Origin: Sedimenticola thiotaurini
GTDB lineage: Bacteria; Pseudomonadota; Gammaproteobacteria; Chromatiales; Chromatiaceae
Length of the DNA stretch: 36,317 nucleotides
Direction of reading: 5' to 3'
Assembly (NCBI GenBank): GCA_011051715.1
Contig: DRKP01000060.1
Span: 1-36,317 of the forward strand
Shown piece after piece: positions 32,721 through 36,317 of this stretch. The position numbers were made by a program, and so were the translations under genes. The notes under the pieces are model-generated. The model made no database searches and had not been told where the DNA came from. It saw only the letters and a program-made list of their open reading frames with translations. Positions within the stretch are counted from its first letter, which is position 1; every line of letters starts with the position of its first letter.

Positions 32721-34202
32721 TCAGGCGGTTCCGGCCAGGGGGTTCGGCGCCGGATCGTCGATGGCGCGGCGGTAGATCTCCAGGTAGCGGCGGGCGCTGG
32801 CGTCCCAGCTGAAGTCCTGGCGCATGCCGTTCACCGCCAGCCGCTCCCAGGCCCCCTCCGGCCGTCCCCAGAACTCCATCGCCCGTTCCATCGCCCGCCA
32901 CAGTGCGGCGCTGTCGGGCTGGTCGAAGACGAAGCCGGTGGCGCGCCCGTCCAGCAGGTTGCGCGGGGTGGCGTCGACCACGGTGTCGGCGAGACCGCCG
33001 GTGCGGTGGACCAGCGGAACACTGCCGTAGCGCAGGCTGTAGAGCTGGTTCAGGCCGCAGGGTTCGAACCGGGAGGGCATCAGGAAACAGTCGCAGCCGG
33101 CCTCGACCCGGTGGGCCAGTGGTTCGTCATAGCCGATGTAGGTGGCGACCCGGTCGGGAAAGCGACGGCCCGCCTCCTGCAGGGCCCGCTCCAGCTCGGC
33201 CGAACCGGATCCAAGCAGCACCAGCTGAGTGCCGGGGCGGCGCATCAGGCCGGGCAGGACATCGAGGATCATGTCCACCCCCTTCTGCTCCACCAGACGG
33301 CCGATGTGGCCGAACAGCAGCACATCGTCCTCCTCCGGCAGCCCCATCTCCCGCTGCAGCGCCCGCTTGTTGCCGGCCTTCAGTGCGAAACGGTCGGCGT
33401 CATAGTGATGCGGGATGGCGGGATCGGAGGCGGGGTCCCACTGCCGGTAGTCGATGCCGTTGAGCACCCCCTCCAGCCGCTCCTCGCGGTGGCGCAGCAG
33501 CCCCTCCAGGCCATAGCCGAAGGCGGGGGTGAGGATCTCGCGGGCATAGGTGGGGCTGACCGTGGTGATCCAGTCGGCGAAGGCGAGCCCCCCCTTGATG
33601 AAGGAGAAGTGACCGTGGAACTCCAGCCCCTGCGGGGACCAGAGGGCCGGATTCAGGTGCAGCCGGTCGAAGACGGCGCGGTCGAACACCCCCTGATAGG
33701 CCAGGTTGTGGATGGTGAACAGGGTGGCGGGGCGGCTGCCCTCGCCGGCCAGCAGGGCCGGCACCAGCCCGGTCTGCCAGTCGTTGCAGTGGACCAGGTC
33801 GGGGTGCCAGTCGAGGCCGGCGTGGTTCAGGGCAATGGCGGTGACGGCACGGCAGAACAGGGCGAAGCGCTCCGGATTGTCCGGCCAGTCGTGGCCGTCG
33901 GCGCCGACATAGGGGTTGCCCGGGCGTTCGAACAGCTCCGGTGCGTCCACCAGGTAGAGGGGGATCTCGCCCCCCAGCCGTCCCTCCAGCAGGCGCACCG
34001 GCTCCGGCGAGCCGGGCAGGTACAGCTCGGCCACCGGCTGCAGCGGGATCGCCCGCTCCACCGCCTGCGGGTAGGCCGGCAGCACCAGGCGCACATCCTG
34101 TCCGAAATGACCCAGCGCCAGGGGCAGGGCACCGGCCACGTCGGCCAGCCCGCCGGTCTTGATCAGCGGCTGTGCCTCGCTGCTGGCGAACAGGATCTTC
34201 AT
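32721..34202 (-). CDS. glgA: Glycogen synthase (ADP-glucose type)
   Basis: A 493-aa GT5 glycosyltransferase elongating alpha-1,4-glucan from ADP-glucose. MKILFASSEAQPLIKTGGLA with the KTGG ADP-glucose-binding motif opens the protein; HCNDWQTGLVPALL and, late in the sequence, MPSRFEPCGLNQLYSLRYG and VHRTGGLADTV are signatures. I start at 34202 because the family begins MKIL; an ATG eight codons earlier (34226) is possible. It implies glycogen storage. It diverges from pgi. Confidence 0.96.
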   Translation of the reverse strand: MKILFASSEAQPLIKTGGLADVAGALPLALGHFGQDVRLVLPAYPQAVERAIPLQPVAELYLPGSPEPVRLLEGRLGGEIPLYLVDAPELFERPGNPYVGADGHDWPDNPERFALFCRAVTAIALNHAGLDWHPDLVHCNDWQTGLVPALLAGEGSRPATLFTIHNLAYQGVFDRAVFDRLHLNPALWSPQGLEFHGHFSFIKGGLAFADWITTVSPTYAREILTPAFGYGLEGLLRHREERLEGVLNGIDYRQWDPASDPAIPHHYDADRFALKAGNKRALQREMGLPEEDDVLLFGHIGRLVEQKGVDMILDVLPGLMRRPGTQLVLLGSGSAELERALQEAGRRFPDRVATYIGYDEPLAHRVEAGCDCFLMPSRFEPCGLNQLYSLRYGSVPLVHRTGGLADTVVDATPRNLLDGRATGFVFDQPDSAALWRAMERAMEFWGRPEGAWERLAVNGMRQDFSWDASARRYLEIYRRAIDDPAPNPLAGTA

Positions 34203-34474
34203 CGGCGGTTCTTGGGGACCGTTCATCGCGACACCGGACGTCTGCGTGGAAACGACACATTATATCGGTTCGTCCCCACCGGTGGCCAAGGCCGCGGGCC
34301 GTCGAAACCGGCTGCAGGCGTGCTGCAGAGGCGTTTCGACGCCTTGCCGCGAACGCGCACAGCACGGCTGAACACGATATATTAGGTTGCTGGGTTAATA
34401 ATATAATATTCTGATTTGGTGAATCCCGGCCCGGTCGAGGGGCCGGGCAGGGCAACGCGACAGGGGCGGCGGGC
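34203..34474. promoter_or_regulatory. Divergent glgA-pgi promoter region
   Basis: A 272-base spacer. On the minus strand TATAAT (34264-34259) with TTGGCC about 19 bases upstream may drive glgA with a leader of about 50 bases. Near 34375-34415 the sequence turns sharply AT-rich and contains TATAAT at 34402-34407 on the plus strand, a likely pgi -10 box without a good -35. Inverted TATA-like elements make both strands promoter-like. Confidence 0.5.
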
Positions 34475-36118
34475 ATGCAGGAAGTGGACCGGTGGCAGCA
34501 GTGGCGGGATCTGGAGCGGCACTGGCAGGAGATGGCGCCGAGGCACATGCGCGACCTGTTCGGGCAGGATCCGGAGCGCTTTCCGCGCTACACCCTGGAG
34601 GCGGCCGGCCTGTTCCTGGACTACTCCAAGAACCGGATCACCGACCACACCCTGGAGTTGCTGCTGGCGCTGGCGGAGCGGGCCGACCTGGCCGGCTGGA
34701 CGGAGCGTATGTTCCGTGGCGAGGCGATCAACAATACCGAACAGCGGGCGGTGCTGCATACCGCCCTGCGCAATCGCTCCAACACCCCGGTCCTGGTGGA
34801 CGGGAAGGACGTGATGCCGCAGGTGAACGCCGTGCTGGCGCAGATGGAGCGCTTCACCACGGCGGTCCGCACCGGTGCCTGGACCGGCTTCAGCGGTCGC
34901 CCCATCCGCGACGTGGTGAATATCGGCATCGGTGGTTCCAACCTGGGCCCGCTGATGGTGACGCGGGCGCTGGGACACTACCAGAGCGACTCCATGCGGC
35001 TGCACTTCGTCTCCAACGTCGATCCCACCCACCTGGCCGAGACCCTGAAACCGCTGGATCCGGAGACCACCCTGTTCATCGTCTCCTCCAAGACCTTCAC
35101 TACCCAGGAGACCCTGAGCAACGCCCATGCCGCCCGTGCCTGGTGCCTGGAGGTGCTGCGCGAGGAGGCGGCGGTGGCGCGCCACTTCGTCGCCGTCTCC
35201 ACCAACGCCGAGGCGGTGCGCGCATTCGGCATCGACCCGGCCAACATGTTCGTGTTCTGGGACTGGGTGGGAGGACGCTATTCCCTGTGGTCGGCCATCG
35301 GCCTGCCGATCGCCCTGGCGGTGGGGATGGAACGCTTCCTCGAACTGCTCGACGGCGCCCACGCCATGGACCGCCATTTTCGCGAGGCACCGCCGGCACG
35401 CAATATGCCGGTGCTGCTGGGACTGCTGGGGATCTGGTACCACAACTTCGCCGGCGTGCGCACCCACGCGGTGCTGCCCTACGACCAGTACCTGCAGCAC
35501 CTGCCCGCCTACCTGCAGCAGGCGGACATGGAGAGCAACGGCAAGCGCGTCACCCGTGACGGCGGGGCGGTCTCCTGGACCACCGGGCCGGTGGTCTGGG
35601 GCGCCCCCGGCACCGACGGCCAGCACGCCTTCTACCAATTGATCCACCAGGGCACCCAGCTGATCACCAGCGACTTCATCGCCGCCGTGAACAGCCACAA
35701 CGAGTTGGGTGACCAGCAGCAGAAGCTGCTCTCCAACTTCCTGGCCCAGACCGAGGCGCTGATGAAGGGACGCACCCCGGAAGAGGCGCGCCTGGCGATG
35801 GAAGGGGAGGGCCTGGCCGCTGCCCGGATCGAGGCGCTGCTCCCGCACAAGGTGTTTCCGGGCAACCGGCCCAGCAACAGCATTCTGATGGAACGGCTGA
35901 CCCCGGCCACCCTCGGGGCCCTGATCGCCCTGTATGAGCACAAGATCTTCGTCCAGGGGGTGATCTGGCAGATCAACTCCTTCGACCAGTGGGGGGTGGA
36001 GTTGGGCAAGGAGCTGGCGGGGGTGATCCTGGAGGAGCTGGTGGACCGGCAGTGCCAGCGCCCCCACGACGCCTCGACCGGTGGGCTGATCGATCTCTGC
36101 CGCCGGTGGCGGGGATGA
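34475..36118 (+). CDS. pgi: Glucose-6-phosphate isomerase
   Basis: A 547-aa glycolytic enzyme interconverting glucose-6-phosphate and fructose-6-phosphate. [19 protein letters not shown] binds the phosphate; [20 protein letters not shown] and [20 protein letters not shown] are the other signatures. The E. coli enzyme is 549 aa. A purine-rich AGGGGCGGCGG stretch precedes the ATG. Paired with glgA, it connects sugar phosphates to glycogen storage. Confidence 0.97.
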   Translation: MQEVDRWQQWRDLERHWQEMAPRHMRDLFGQDPERFPRYTLEAAGLFLDYSKNRITDHTLELLLALAERADLAGWTERMFRGEAINNTEQRAVLHTALRNRSNTPVLVDGKDVMPQVNAVLAQMERFTTAVRTGAWTGFSGRPIRDVVNIGIGGSNLGPLMVTRALGHYQSDSMRLHFVSNVDPTHLAETLKPLDPETTLFIVSSKTFTTQETLSNAHAARAWCLEVLREEAAVARHFVAVSTNAEAVRAFGIDPANMFVFWDWVGGRYSLWSAIGLPIALAVGMERFLELLDGAHAMDRHFREAPPARNMPVLLGLLGIWYHNFAGVRTHAVLPYDQYLQHLPAYLQQADMESNGKRVTRDGGAVSWTTGPVVWGAPGTDGQHAFYQLIHQGTQLITSDFIAAVNSHNELGDQQQKLLSNFLAQTEALMKGRTPEEARLAMEGEGLAAARIEALLPHKVFPGNRPSNSILMERLTPATLGALIALYEHKIFVQGVIWQINSFDQWGVELGKELAGVILEELVDRQCQRPHDASTGGLIDLCRRWRG

Positions 36119-36180
36119 GGTGAGGCCGGAGACCGGCGGGGGGTGGTGACCGGCTCCAGCCTCGGCCGACCGGGGATCTT

Positions 36181-36317
36181 CTACAGCTGCTGCTCGATCT
36201 GCTCGATCAGGGAGATGATCTGGTCCGACAGGGGGGCGATTCGGCGATATTCCCGTTCGGCGCCGGCGTCGTCGCCCCGTCGTTTCAGCTCCACCACCCG
36301 CTGGATCGTCTGGTGCA
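36181..36317 (-). CDS. C-terminal end of a helical protein, possibly a CZB domain (cut by window edge)
   Basis: Reading leftward from the window edge, a frame ends with TAG at 36183-36181 and gives about 45 residues, including VVELKRRGDDAGAEREYRR and SDQIISLIEQIEQQL. The pattern of a His-containing helix, a short GD turn and an S-D-x-I-I-x-L-I-x-x-I-E helix resembles the end of chemoreceptor zinc-binding (CZB) domains found on chemoreceptors and diguanylate cyclases. Only the tail is visible, so the family is a guess. Confidence 0.4.
   Translation of the reverse strand, partial: HQTIQRVVELKRRGDDAGAEREYRRIAPLSDQIISLIEQIEQQL

Overview
This is a GC-rich chromosomal segment from a gammaproteobacterium. 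The evidence is the gene repertoire: RF2 with the classical frameshift, ThrH, HrpB, YgfZ, PcnB-FolK-PanBC and an Rpf-type cluster. Two rhodanese proteins suggest active sulfur chemistry, so a free-living or symbiotic sulfur oxidiser near the Chromatiales is possible, but the genus cannot be named from the sequence.

Left part (1-11 kb): the 3' end of an IS110-family transposase; a double cNMP-domain/rhodanese fusion (-); prfB with its programmed +1 frameshift; lysS; a lysine-rich H-NS-like protein (-); a ygfZ-HDOD gene pair overlapping by ATGA (-); an RNB-domain exoribonuclease; and a three-gene unit of a 65-aa protein, a membrane-anchored SMC/RecN-like ATPase and a tiny CxxC membrane protein. 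Next (11-15.3 kb) come a YbaK-type deacylase (-), a glycine-zipper membrane protein, hrpB and mobA (-).

Centre (15.6-24.7 kb), the most interesting block: a diffusible-signal-factor (DSF) quorum-sensing locus. It holds an RpfF-type DSF synthase (+), an RpfC-type hybrid sensor kinase (-), an acyl carrier protein and a FabF/NodE-type ketosynthase (+), a cyclopropane-synthase-like methyltransferase (-), a membrane protein resembling the back half of RpfC but lacking every phosphorylatable residue (-), and an RpfG-type REC/HD-GYP regulator (-). Classical Xanthomonas clusters hold rpfB-rpfF-rpfC-rpfH-rpfG. Here rpfB is absent, a carrier protein, chain-extending enzyme and lipid-methylating enzyme are embedded, and a pseudo-phosphorelay protein lies beside rpfG. 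I infer a dedicated pathway making or tailoring the acyl chain that RpfF turns into a signal, read by RpfC, passed to RpfG and converted to c-di-GMP breakdown.

Right part (25-36.3 kb): an exported tandem rhodanese; thrH (-); tRNA-Glu(CTC) (-) with its own promoter and terminator; pcnB-folK and panB-panC followed by an MscS-family channel gene and panD; then glgA (-) and pgi (+) diverging from an AT-rich promoter region. The window ends in the C-terminus of a small-helix protein that may be a CZB domain.
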